64,000 bases of DNA, taken from assembly GCA_009763385.1 (NCBI GenBank), contig CM019826.1, positions 80,733,942 through 80,797,941 on the forward strand, written 5' to 3'. The translations under genes and the position numbers were made by a program. Position 1 is the first letter of the stretch. The number at the start of each line of letters is the position of its first letter. This DNA comes from Coix lacryma-jobi var. lacryma-jobi (Eukaryota; Streptophyta; Magnoliopsida; Poales; Poaceae). The notes below the pieces were generated by a model. The model was given only the letters and a program-made list of their open reading frames with translations, had not been told where the DNA came from and ran no database searches. Of the stretch, positions 46,634 through 56,931 are shown piece after piece.

Positions 46634-46682
46634 GTCGCCTTCTGTGGAACTGGAACCGGCTAAGGTGGAAGATCCTTAACCC

Positions 46683-46694
46683 GCTCCGATACCA
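46683..46694 (-). promoter_or_regulatory. Element B primer-binding site
   Basis: TGGTATCGGAGC on the minus strand, two bases inside the 5' LTR, is identical to that of element A. Confidence 0.9.
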
Positions 46695-46696
46695 AT

Positions 46697-48626
46697 TGAA
46701 GGACCGAGAAGCAACCAGAAAGCGACCAGAGGGCGGTGAATGGGAGCTTCAAATTTTCCTTTCGGAAACTAGTAGCCACTGTCCCAAGAATCAACCCCAG
46801 AAGCAAACCCTAGAGCTTGCTAGTGTCCACGACCCTAGATGTCGGGTGGATGCTTCCTAGAAGCACAGCGGGACACTACACAACTCAGGAAGGCCAACAC
46901 AAAAGATGGAAACCAAATCCGAGATCGCACGAACGAACAGCGAACGAGACTGCGCAGTCACAGCAGCATCGGACGCTGGCAGCGTCCGATGCCCAACCAA
47001 CGGACGCGTTCGATGCAAAAAGTGCAAAACAGAACCCTTACTGGACACCCATCGGACGCTATGAACAGTAGACTCTCAGCGTCCGATGGTCTCACTCCGG
47101 CGCGTCCGATGCACAACGGAGCGTGCGGTGGTAGCGTCCGATGCTCCTTAGAAAATGTCAGATTCTGACATGTGGCAACGGAGCCTCCGATGCCAAAAGG
47201 GTCAGCATCCGATGCTACGAACTCGAGCGTCCGATGCCCCCGACGCAGAGCAGTTCTTCCGTGAAATTCACTCGATCTTCTCCAAATCAAAAGTACTAGG
47301 GCTTAGACTTGGTGTGAGAAGTTCCAAGGATGTTAGTGAGCTATCCCACGGGAATCATGGCTCGAACCTAACTCCAAATCGAGGAATTAGAAGAAATTGG
47401 GGCAATGGACCAAAAACCGATCCAACACGAAAATCGTTCGATCTCCTAGACCGTGAGGTTAGAGGTGAATCCTTTCGGTGGAAGGAAGTGCCTCACGACC
47501 TAGGACAACTTGGATCAAACGGATTTGAAAAAGATGAACCGAGCAACGAGATCAAGCGATGGGAAAAACGTGGAGAAAAAGGATTCCGCGAAGAACACGA
47601 ACAAAACGCGAATCACAACCACGAATTGCAACCGTGTGGCTACCACACGCTACCGCAGTGAGGATACGGCCTCACCTCCTCAGAATCAAGAGTACACAGA
47701 GGCAAGTCTCTCTGCGGATCTCAGCTAGCTACAGCAGGGGATGGGAGAGCAGGAAACCCTAAGTGCCAAAGAGCAAATGACTGAGATATCTGGGAGGAGG
47801 GTGTCTCCCGACTACTTATCCTACTACTAGCCTAAGTCTATTTCCTACTCTACCCCCTCTCTATTCTAATTACAGAGCGAACCAGCTAAACCCAAGGGTT
47901 ATTCTGGACCAACTCGGTGGTAGGTGTATCCGACGGCCATGCCCGCACAACTCGTCCGCGTTGCCTCCACGCAACCTTCCGATTGCCGCCACGTGCCGCC
48001 CTCGCTCTGCACCCCCGGTTTTGTGGCCCAAACCAGAAAACTAGCCTTTTCCAGCCAACCCCCGGTTTTGAGGCCCAAACCGGGAAACCAGCCCACCAGC
48101 ATCTGAGTTTTGAGGCCAAACTCAGAAAACCCTCAGCGCCCAGGTTTTGAGGCCCAAACCTGGAAAGCGTCCTCAGCCCGAGTTTTGTGGCCAAACTCAG
48201 AAACCGTCCACGCCCAGGTTTTGAGGCCCAAACCTGGAAACCATCCATCCGATGGTTTTTCCCTGGCTCTACCGCCAAACCGACGTCGTAGATGGGATGC
48301 ACCTCCCGTGCACCCCGTCCACCGACACGTGTCCCCGAGTCCACGACTCAGGCAACACATGACCACACTTCTTCACTTGTCGTCGTCACAGGCTGCCAGC
48401 CACCACAGCTGATCCTCGGGCCTTTGGTCCCTCAGTCCAAGCCTCACGTCCGCCTTCGCCACTCTCGGTCCATCGGTCACGGCACGTCTTTACTTGACCT
48501 TCACCTCGCCTTTGATCACTGCATCCGTGATCGACACCTGCACAACACAAGCCAAAGAACATGCGCATCATCCCAGTTGACAATCACTCATCACTCAGAG
48601 ACCCGGCATACACCCATGTATCCGCA
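46697..48626 (-). repeat. Element B 5' LTR
   Basis: It has the same length and ends as the 3' LTR, with scattered substitutions visible. The pair is more diverged than the E8 LTR pair. It carries the GCGTCCGATG array (about 46965-47235) and the hairpin array (about 48011-48236). Confidence 0.95.
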
Positions 48627-49370
48627 GAGGGAAGATTCACAAATCCGTTTGAACCATCTTGTGTAGCTTTGTGAGAGCCTTCTTTCTACCGAAGGGATTT
48701 CTCTAATACCTCACGAACTCACAGATCAGGCGGATTTAGTTTTGGGATCGAGTTCTTGCCCGTTCTTCACCGTTTTCTTCGATTCACCGTTTTGGAGTTA
48801 GGTTCGAGCCATGATCTCTTAGGAGTAGCTCACTAACATCCTTGTGACCCTCCACACGAAGTTTGAGCCCTAGTGCTTTTGATTTGAGGGAGATCGGGTC
48901 GATTCGGTGGAAGAACAGGGGGCTGGCCGGGGTGACCGGACGCTGCCTAATAGCGGCCGGATGCACCTTGACAGAGTCTAGTCATTGAACACACGCGCAG
49001 TCCAGTTCGCGCGTGGTGACCGGACGCTGGCCTGGACTTCACAGGACGCACCCCTTGCTGAGTCCGGTCAGCTCCAGAGAGTGTTTTGCGTGACCGGACG
49101 CTCGGGAATCCCTTGACCGGACGCGCTGCTACTACTGTTCACCGTGCAGCTGTGACCGGACGCTGAGTCCTGTGCTGACTGGACGCTCCACCTCCTAGAG
49201 TCTGGTCAGTTCAAGAGAGCTCCCGAAATGATTTTTCTCTGACCGTACGCGTCCGATCGATCCTGACCGGACGCACCTCAGGGTCCGGTCAGTGCTGTGT
49301 TTGCGCGTTTTCGTACGTATCTTTTACGTTCGAGATCCGATTTGAGATCTGCTTTTTGCGTTGGATTCCC
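48627..49370 (+). repeat. Element A 3' LTR, part 3
   Basis: After the right GAGGG copy (48627-48631), sequence homologous to the E2 LTR from 18966 resumes, including TTCGAGCCATGATCTCTTAG and an ACCGGACGC / GTCCGGTC array (48934-49290). Similarity to other LTR ends is lost at about 49365-49390, where E7 seems to have inserted. Confidence 0.8.
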
Positions 49371-50189
49371 GACTCTGTGCTCTACAGAAACCGGGCTTCC
49401 CGCTTTGCGAAAAAGCCTGAGGTTACCTATTGGGGGAGGGGACCCTCGGCAATGACGCCACTCAGGCTGGCTCGAAGAACAACCCTCGCGCGACCCGCGC
49501 CCTCTCTCGAACTCTCTTCTCTCCGTTTTTTGGACCCTTCGGACCGTTTTCGTAACCTTCGGATACAAGTCCGACCCTCGCGGTTCGTTGTCCGTTTTTT
49601 GGACCCTTCGGACCCGTTTCCTAACCTTCGGATACAAATTCGACCCTCACGGTTCGTTGTATGTCTTGCAGGCAAAGGCGCGCGAAGAACACAGAAGGCG
49701 GCCCTCGAGCGTCTTGATCACGGTCTGGGTCTGACCTCGCAGCCGGCGGGGTCGAGGGTCTGACCTCGCTTTTCCTGCGAAGGCGAGGTTGGCCAGACCG
49801 TGCCTCCAACAATGAGCAGGACCAGATGGCGGCGGGCAGGAGGAAGGCAAGCTAGGGTTTTCACTCTAGTTGTGTTTGTACGGTCCTACCCTTCCCTTGT
49901 ACGGTGTCGTGGAATCTTCCATGTACCCTTTTGTAATTTGACCGGTGCCCCTTGGTATCCCCTATAAATACCAGGGGATGAACATTGTAAACGGGGATTT
50001 TTTTCTTGGGAGAAGACAATAGAAGAATTCCTCGACCATCTAATTTTCCCACACCTTCGCTTGTGTACGTTTACGCAAACTTCTTTACAAAAGTCCGACA
50101 GTTGAACGCCCTCGTCCCGAGCCCCTGCTCTGCAACGGAGGTTGGGCAGGAGCGTTTCCAATAGTTTGGCACTGACCGTGGGGAGCGAA
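49371..50189 (+). repeat. E7 5' LTR and leader (boundaries approximate)
   Basis: Two head-to-tail copies of a 69 bp unit (49523-49591 and 49592-49660) contain TTTTTTGGACCCTTCGG and CCTTCGGATACAA. TATAAATA is at 49963-49970. The LTR probably ends near 50160 before TTTGGCACTGACCGTGGGGA. Confidence 0.6.
49963..49970 (+). promoter_or_regulatory. TATA box, E7 LTR
   Basis: CCCCTATAAATACCAGGGGA is a TATA box flanked by a short CCCCT/AGGGG inverted repeat. Confidence 0.65.
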
Positions 50190-51494
50190 ATGGCGGGAAA
50201 CAGAAGAGCGCCCACAACCAGAGACCATCGTGCGGCTAGAGAGGTTGTGACGGTAGTTCCACCTGCTGAAGAGATTGTGAGACCCTCGGGAGCAGAAAAT
50301 GTCACCCCAGATTCAGAAGTCCCGGACCCTCAAACCCGGTCGGCGACACAGTCGTACCCCCACACTTCCGGAGAAGGTGAGGGAGAAGACGAAGAGGAGT
50401 TGGGCCTCGAGGCCCTGGAAAGACTTCAAGCAGAGTTGCAGAAGAAGAAAAGGCGTCTGGACCAGCTTGAGAGACACAACCGGTTGCGTGCCATCAGGCA
50501 AAAGGCGGACGAGGCAAGGGAACAGCTTCGCCGGATGGAGGAGTCCCTCGTGGCAGCAGAGACCAAAGCCGAGGTCTGGAACGACAGGGGAATGTCACCA
50601 CCACAGGAGGGGAATGAAGAGCAGGATCAGGGCAACCTCCGCCACCATCCATCACCCCCTCCACCACCAACTCACCCAGATAACCCATACCCCATGAGAC
50701 AACCAAATTTTCGCCAACTCTACCCAGAGGAAAGAGAGCCAAACCTTTGCAACCAACGGAGAGCCCAACAACATCAAATGCCATATGACCCAAAATCACC
50801 CCTCTCCCAGATACTACAAACTCAACCTTGGTCATCATGCTACAACCCACAAAATCTACCCCGTTACGACGGTCTTACAGACCCTCACCAATTCATCATG
50901 AGCTATGAGGCGGCAGTCGCCGCAGCAGGGGGAGATGAATCAACAATGGCAAAGTCCTTCGTAATTATCCTTTGCGACATTGCGCAAACTTGGTACAGCA
51001 ACCTTCGCCCTAGAACTGTGGACTCCTGGGCCAACCTCAGAGATAGGCTCTGCACAAACTTTAAGGGTATCACAGCAGCCCCATCAAACCCCATCGAGTT
51101 GTTCAATTGTAAACAAGAAGAGAGCGAACCACTGCAAGATTACTGGCGAAGGTTCATCCAAATCAGAGCAAGAACTCCGGGAATATCCAACGAAGCCATA
51201 ATCCTCGCTGCAGTCAGCGGTCTACGTCCAGGCCCGTGTTCCTCAAAGTTTGCCAGAAAACCAGCGAACACTATCGAAGAGCTCCATGAGACAATGGAGA
51301 GATATTGTAGAGCAGACATGGACTTCAGGGCAAAGTCCGACGCCCGAAGATCACAACAGAAGCCACAACCGAGGCCTCAAGCGAGAGAAAACAACCCTCG
51401 CCAAGAACAAAGCAACATTGGCGCAATCAACAAGGCAGGCCCCTTTCAGCAAAGAAGGGGTACTCAACCTTCGGGCAACCAAAATCCACTAGGA
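50190..51494 (+). CDS. E7 Gag, C-terminally truncated by E8
   Basis: The start was chosen at ATG 50190 (MAGNRRAPTTRD), in frame with an earlier ATG at 50142 that lies in LTR/leader sequence. About 435 codons remain. Residues ~65-130 are acidic then strongly coiled (LERLQAELQKKKRRLDQLER). A proline run lies near 157. The Gag capsid block spans about 215-370 (LPRYDGLTDPHQFIMSYEAA, TWYSNLRP, DYWRRFIQIRARTPG). A basic Gln/Arg-rich stretch follows. The frame is open to the E8 LTR, which adds a few residues and a stop. The zinc knuckle and pol would lie beyond E8. Confidence 0.85.
51490..51494. repeat. Presumed target duplication left of E8 (TAGGA)
   Basis: The five bases precede the E8 LTR start TGTAACACC. 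The partner lies outside the window. Confidence 0.5.
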
Positions 51495-52633
51495 TGTAAC
51501 ACCCCTGGTGTTTAAATGTAATTAACTTGACATGTCATCATCTTAAGCATTAATCATTTCCTGTGATGCATTTGATTTGCCTAATTGCTATGCCTTGTTT
51601 CCCTTTTCAAAAACCCTAAAAGCCCAATTCTCTCTATATGGGCAAAATGGTAATTTCACCTCTGTGCCTAGTTATATTTAATTCTTGTTCAAATTTAGTG
51701 CCCTGATGTTTGCTGCATTGACCAAAGTTCAAAAATCAGAATTTGATTTCAAATCCCTTTGCAAAACCCTGATTTCCAAACCCTGGATTTTATCCCTCTT
51801 TTTGTTATTCAAAAATTATTCAAAATTTGGGATTGGTCCAAAAAGCAAAGTTGTAGGTCTGGCAAAGAGAAACAACTTTGGTATTTACAAATTTTCAAGT
51901 TGCAGTACAAAGTTTTGAGTTATTTCAAATTCATTCAAACCTTAACTTTTGTTCCTTTTTTTTAGTTTTCAAAATTAGTTCAAAAACTAATGAGTTTCAG
52001 GAAAAGTGTATTATAGCAAAGTTGTAGGTTTTGATAAAAGGAACAACTTTCATGTTTGAAGATTTTCAAGTTTCAGTATAAAATCCAAAGTAATTTTGAA
52101 GTGATGCAAATTTCAAAAGTGTCCCCTTTTCTGATTTCAAATATTGTTCAAAAACTATTTGGAATTTGAAAATGTTCATATTGACAAAGTTGTAGATTTC
52201 ATTTTTCTGAGTAACTTTGGTGTTTTGAGTTTTCGTCGCACAGTTCAAATTTTGGAAGTATTTTGCAAAATTCAGAGATCAGCCAAAGTCAAACCCTAGG
52301 CCTACCTACTGTTCCTCTTCTTCCTAGGGTCAGGGGGGGCCCGGCCATGGCGCCCCGCCGGCGTCGCGCGTGCCGCACGCCTGGCTGCTCCCCACGCGCC
52401 ACCAACCTGCCACCGCTGTTCCCTTGTCCCCTCCGCGCCCGCACGCGAGCGCTGACTCTCTCTCCCGTCCCCTACAGTCCTCTCCGCGCCGCCGCCGCGT
52501 GGCCATCGCCGGCCGAGCTTGCGCCCGAGCCCCGGCTGCACGCCCGTCCTCCGCCTTAGCGCAATCGAGTGCGCACGCTCCCGCCGAGCTTATCCACCCC
52601 ACCTCAAGCTCTCTACCGGCCCCTGGCCGCGGC

Positions 52634-52640
52634 TATATAA
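52634..52640 (+). promoter_or_regulatory. TATA box, E8 5' LTR
   Basis: GCGGCTATATAAGCCCGCCG is shared with the 3' LTR (62599) and the solo LTR (33669). It would leave an R-U5 region of about 3.1 kb. Confidence 0.7.
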
Positions 52641-53010
52641 GCCCGCCGGAGCTCCGACCTCCGCACTCACTCCGCCACCGTCGCCAGCACAGTCCTCGGC
52701 CTCCGCCGCTCCACCACCTAGCTCAGAAGCTCCGCCTTGAACTCGTGAAGCTTTCCCACCCTCCAATTTCACCTTCCCCGCCCTCAATCGCCCGGCGTAG
52801 CTCCATCTTCCCAAACTCCGACAGAAACCCGGCGAGCTCGGGTTCGTGAAATTCGTCGCCTCCGGCCACGACCATCCCTCACCGACCCCCGTGTCGTGTT
52901 CCTTGGTCCCGTGCGACTCTGACCAGACCCTTGCGGTCTCGTGTGTTGCGCAGGGTCGCCGGAGCGCCGTCCGCCGCTCGCCGCCGAAGGAGCTCCACCA
53001 AACCACCGCC

Positions 53011-53082
53011 CCTCGAGCACGTCTCGAGCCTCACCCTCGAGCGCGTGTCGAGCCTCACCCTCGAGCGCGTGTCGAGCCTTAC
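53011..53082 (+). repeat. 24 bp tandem repeat, three units, in E8 LTR
   Basis: Units at 53011, 53035 and 53059 contain CCTCGAGCGCGTGTCGAGCC and differ by few bases. The same array lies at 62976-63047 in the 3' LTR. Confidence 0.92.
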
Positions 53083-55776
53083 CCTCGAGCCCTGCCTCCG
53101 ATCCGTGGTAAGCACCCGAGGCCTCCGGCCTCTGCTTCCACTCCGTCTCGCCCGAGCCCAAGCCTCGAGCACGCGTTCCGTCTCGCCCGAGCCCGAGCCT
53201 CGGCGGACAGACCCTCACCACTTCGCTCGAGCCAGGTCTCGAGCGGACCCGTGCACCCTCCGCCTCGTCGAGCCAGGCCTCGGACGGAGCACTCAGTTTC
53301 CGTCTCGCCCGAGCCTGTTTCGCCCGAGCCCTTCATAGAAGGAGCACAGTGCTCTTTTCTTTTTCTGAGAGTTGTGAATAGTGTTCTGTTTTCTCTTTTT
53401 TTTGTATGATTTTCTGTGTGCATCCAAAAATTCTGAAATTTTTGTGGTAGACTCTTTATGCTCTGTAGTATTTTATAAAAATATGAAACTTGAGTTTTGT
53501 GCAAAAATTTGAAAATGTAAAATTCCCCTTTTAATTGGAAAATGAAGGCTTTGGTATTTTTGGAGAGTGTTCTATAACTCCAAAAATCTGGAGATAAATT
53601 TTTATGTGCTAGTTATGCCTTTCTGAACCTCTGGTAAAATTTTGAAGTCTTTTGGAGCAAGTTGATTTTTGAGCTTTATTTTAATTCCTGAATAGTGCCT
53701 TTTGTTAATTAAATGTCTAGATTTAATTGAGCACCTTAATGACCTCCAAAATTATGAAATTTGTTTTGCCATATACTTGTACCCTAATGAACTTGTGTGA
53801 TTAATTTGGTAATTTTTGGAGCACCTTCATAAAATGATTTTTTTTAAATAATTAAGAAATTAGAAAAATGTGATTAGGGTTAGCGTTGAATGTCCTGTGA
53901 GGTGACTTTTGGATTGCTTGATGTTCATAGACCCCTACCCTTTAGTCTATGATGTTTGTGATGCTATGTTTAGATGATGCTTAGGATAATTATAATAAGG
54001 TCTAGTTTAATCAATATTGCTTAAGGGAGAAATGGTTACCTTTTATGCTCACCCTAGATTTCGTTTATGCCTTGCCTAAGAGTAATCTAGAATCAGTGGT
54101 ATTATCTTGCACCTTAAGTCCATATCATCATTCTCATGAGCATTCATCATTGCATCCGTATAGTTGACGAAGAAGGTACCAGAGTCGAGGCCGCTGTTGA
54201 CGAACCAACTCCCGAGGCGACCCCGAGCTCCAACACCTATACCTACCCCGAGTCTGCTCTCTTTGCCATCCAAGGCAAGCCCCGGTGCATTTAACCCTTT
54301 CCTTGAATTTATAAAATGTTTTCCTTAAATGCTTTTGAGTTAAATTATTGCATTAGGTTTATAGGAGTTGTGTGCTACCCTAATTGATGCACTATCCACC
54401 TTGACCACTGATACACCTGATACCTGCCTTTCAAAAGTATTTGAAAAATGCTTAGCAATGCTTATTGAATTAGACTTGCAATAAAATGTCATTTTCAAAA
54501 GTGTGATCACTTAAGAATCTTTATGGGAATTTGGCTTTACTTCCCGTTCGATGACTGCTTGCCTAGCTAGCATGTGGTCATTGTCGAGAAGAGGTTGTCC
54601 GCGCGTACGGTGCCGTCATGTTGTAGTCCGGGACTCAACAGTTGACACCGACCGGGACAGGGTTGAAAAACTGACAGGACTATTACGCTTGGGTGAGATA
54701 TAACCAAGGTGTAGTTCTGGCTGGAAAATTAGGGACCATCCGTATGAGGGCCTGCTGGTCAAGACTTGTAACTATTCACATACTACGGAAAGCTCTGGCT
54801 CCGAGGAATCCTTTATTGGACCGACAACCGCGCACTGGGAGTGGAGAGATGGCGGAAGTAGCATGTACCCACTGGGTTAAAGTCCCGGATTGGAGGGTTA
54901 AAGTCCCGAATTGGAGTGGTGTACTGTACTTCCGGGTGGCGTAGGACCGGGCCCAATCTTGGAGGAATCGTGGTAGACGAGTTGGCATATGCAAGCTTGG
55001 GTGCTACATATGCAGTGTGGATAGGGATCCTCAGCTGAGTATTATTTATCCGGATTAACGTTGCTCCTCGGTTATGGAGACTTGGTCCACTGACTGTCAA
55101 CGGATAGTGGTTCTCAACTAGGAATGTTTTGAAATGTAAAATGAATCATGAATAATGAAGAATTGAGAAATACTGAATCTTTCAAAAATAAAATAAGGTT
55201 TACAAAAATGCTTTTCTGCAAAATACTTGATCTTGTTTAAGCCTTACCTTGACTACCCTAAGCCTCTCATTCCTGAGTCTTCTCCCTTTTTCTTTAGTCG
55301 GGTAAGTCTTGTTGAGTACCCCAGTACTCAGGGTTTTGTTACCCATGCTGCAGGTATGACAGATACCCCGATGTGTCTCGCACCCTGTTGCGTGACCTTC
55401 GTCCAGGAAGAGGCCGATGAGGCCGATGAGTAAATGTGCACCCTCGGGCTGGGTGTTACATGTATCTTTATGTTATTGTTCCCGCTGCGTTGTCTACTTT
55501 GAATTTCCCGAACAATGGTTTGTAATAATCGTACTCCTTACCTCATTTGAAACCTCGGTTTGTAAAACTAATGTTATTTAAGTCTTCCGCTCTTTATTCC
55601 GATGTTATTTATAAAAGTATAAAATGCTGTAACCGAATTGTGAGATGATCCTGCGGACATTGGGCACTGATGTAGCCCGGTGGCGAACAGGTCTTAATCA
55701 CATGGAACATGGGTTCGGCTGTCAGAAGTTGACAGGGACACGTGGGCCATGGGATTAGGGCCGTTACGTCACAGAG

Positions 55777-55788
55777 TGGTATCAGAGC
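55777..55788 (+). promoter_or_regulatory. E8 primer-binding site (initiator Met-tRNA)
   Basis: TGGTATCAGAGC, three bases after the LTR, is complementary to the initiator Met-tRNA 3' end. Confidence 0.95.
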
Positions 55789-56096
55789 ATCTCACTTTAA
55801 CGTTGCAGTGTTTCTTTTGCGAAAACTTCAAAAGTTCTTTTGAGTCCAAACAAAAATTTAAATTTGACTATTTTGAGTCCAAATTGCTTCTCTCATCTTG
55901 TCCCTCTTATGGCAACACTAGCTAGTGGAACAACATGTTTTAAGCCCTATATATGTTAAGTATTGCATTGCCTTGTTCCGTAGGAACGATTCGTGCATCA
56001 TGTCATATTCACTTAAGTTAATAAATGAGTTCGTTGGGATAGTGTACCTATACCTTTTCTTGCTAGCCTTTCTCATCTATAACCTCTTGTCCAGAA
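55789..56096 (+). other. E8 leader before ORF1
   Basis: Short AT-rich leader with no long frame. It ends in a pyrimidine-rich stretch and TTGTCCAG two bases before the ORF1 ATG, a good 3' splice-site shape. Confidence 0.6.
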
Positions 56097-56705
56097 ATGG
56101 CTCGCATCAAGCTGACCGCCCGCAAGTCGACTGGACCGAACGGTGTGCCGCGTCACCAGCTGGCGCCACGCACCGGAGAAGAGACTGGAGAATCCTCCAA
56201 TGGACGTCGCTTTCCCCGCCGCAACCGCAAGCAGCTGAAGGAGGAAATCAAGAATCTGAAGGCTGAGATAGAGAACATGGAGCATGACTTCTACCTTTCC
56301 CGCCTGGAGTTCTACGAGGCACGAGCCGCTCTTGAGGAAGCTAACCGGAATGTGGTTCGCGCTATCCAGCAGCGTGATGCAACATGGATCCGAGAGGATG
56401 TCACCAGAGCCCAGCTTCATGGACTGCAGCAGTATACCGCCCAGATCGAGCAGTTCAATGATATGCTTCATGAGGAAGTACACCAGCTGCACAACCAGCT
56501 TCACCCCGTGATTCCACCAGTTGTTGAGGACCCCGAAGACGGAGTCGTGGAGGAACCTGAAGTGGAACACGAGCCCGATAAGAATGGGGAAGTGGAACCT
56601 GCGGAAGATGTCCACGTTGAAGATGAAGATGAGGAGGAAGAGCCTGAGCTTATCATCGAGGATGATGATGATGACGAAGAGTTGATCTTCATCGATGACG
56701 ACTAG
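56097..56705 (+). CDS. E8 ORF1: histone H3-tail-like, coiled-coil, acidic protein
   Basis: A complete 202-codon frame with a purine at -3 and G at +4 around its ATG. After the initiator Met, residues 1-12 read ARIKLTARKSTG; histone H3 reads ARTKQTARKSTG, so R2, K4, T6, A7, R8, K9, S10, T11 and G12 coincide in number and order. A PR-x-QLA block then matches H3 16-21 with one residue inserted. The two changes (Thr to Ile, Gln to Leu) are each one base from common H3 codons. Residues ~35-150 are helical and coiled-coil-like with a basic start (RRNRKQLKEEIKNLKAEIEN). Residues ~150-202 are extremely acidic, including EDEDEEEEPELIIEDDDDDE. No histone fold is present. It lies between PBS and gag in another frame from gag. 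Function is not known to me; chromatin interaction or enzyme decoy is inference. Confidence 0.85.
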   Translation: MARIKLTARKSTGPNGVPRHQLAPRTGEETGESSNGRRFPRRNRKQLKEEIKNLKAEIENMEHDFYLSRLEFYEARAALEEANRNVVRAIQQRDATWIREDVTRAQLHGLQQYTAQIEQFNDMLHEEVHQLHNQLHPVIPPVVEDPEDGVVEEPEVEHEPDKNGEVEPAEDVHVEDEDEEEEPELIIEDDDDDEELIFIDDD

Positions 56706-56931
56706 ACTCCTTGTGTCTGTACCATCTGCTTACCTAAAACCTTAGACTAGGTTTGGGGGCGTTAGTCTGTCTGTTGCCAAGTCTAGCATGTATCGTTCTT
56801 TTCGTACCTTTTCCCCTTATCAGTCTGTTGTCATCTTTATCAAGCCGGCTATCTTTGTATCAGTGAAGTTATCAATCAAGTTGTTTCAGAACCTTTGTCC
56901 ATATATGCTGAGTTCCGAGTTGCTTATACAG
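56706..56931 (+). other. E8 spacer between ORF1 and gag
   Basis: 226 bp with the pol frame open from 56788 but no gag-like residues before 56932. GAGTTGCTTATACAG directly precedes the gag ATG and could be a splice acceptor. Confidence 0.55.

Larger units (their letters stand above)
37276..48626 (-). mobile_element. Element B: complete SIRE-type copia element
   Basis: The element is 11,351 bp. Both LTRs are exactly 1930 bp (37276-39205 and 46697-48626). It has a PBS, gag, pol, 3' non-coding region and PPT, and is flanked by GAGGG at 37271-37275 and 48627-48631. All Pol domains are present in one frame, but gag and pol contain in-frame stops, so it is full-length but not coding-competent. It inserted into the 3' LTR of element A in the opposite orientation. 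Confidence 0.97.
25211..49370 (+). mobile_element. Element A: SIRE-type copia, RT deleted, mismatched LTRs, three insertions
   Basis: A has a 5' LTR (25211-27297), PBS, gag, part of pol, a 3' non-coding region and a 3' LTR that starts at 31932. The 3' LTR is split by the solo LTR, element B and E7. Pol stops at 30706 within the integrase core and continues directly into 3' non-coding sequence. The two LTRs differ strongly: the first ~130 bp are unrelated, and the palindromic arrays use different cores. A single intact insertion should have identical LTRs, so A is probably a fusion of two related elements. The right end (after E7) is outside the window; 49370 is approximate. Confidence 0.75.
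49371..51494 (+). mobile_element. E7: Tat-like Ty3/gypsy element, 5' part
   Basis: An LTR-like region, leader and gag are present and are cut by E8 at 51494. The left boundary is uncertain by some tens of bases, because no TG end or duplication could be fixed. The leader TTTGGCACTGACCGTGGGGA and the Gag sequence place it near RIRE2/Grande-type elements. The rest lies beyond E8, outside the window. Confidence 0.7.
51495..55773 (+). repeat. E8 5' LTR
   Basis: It runs from TGTAACACC to TACGTCACA, 4279 bp. The first ~800 bp are AT-rich. A GC-rich island at 52330-53340 contains TATATAA (52634) and a 24 bp tandem repeat (53011-53082). The remaining ~2.4 kb is AT-rich. CCGTG|GTAAGC at 53103-53112 is a possible splice donor downstream of TATA. 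Open frames in the island are present in both LTRs only because the LTRs are copies. Confidence 0.95.

Noticed and set aside
52370..52849. 159-codon frame in the GC-rich part of the E8 LTR, repeated at 62335-62814
   Set aside because: Both copies are the two LTRs of one element, so identity is not evidence of coding. The protein is low-complexity Pro/Arg/Ser, overlapping frames are equally open, and the solo LTR does not keep it.
53011..53082. In-frame octapeptide repeat possible in the E8 LTR
   Set aside because: A 24 bp tandem repeat gives repeats in every frame. No start, family or conservation supports a protein.
56097..56705. ORF1 as a real histone H3 variant
   Set aside because: Only the first ~22 residues resemble H3. 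There is no histone fold; the rest is coiled coil and acidic tail.
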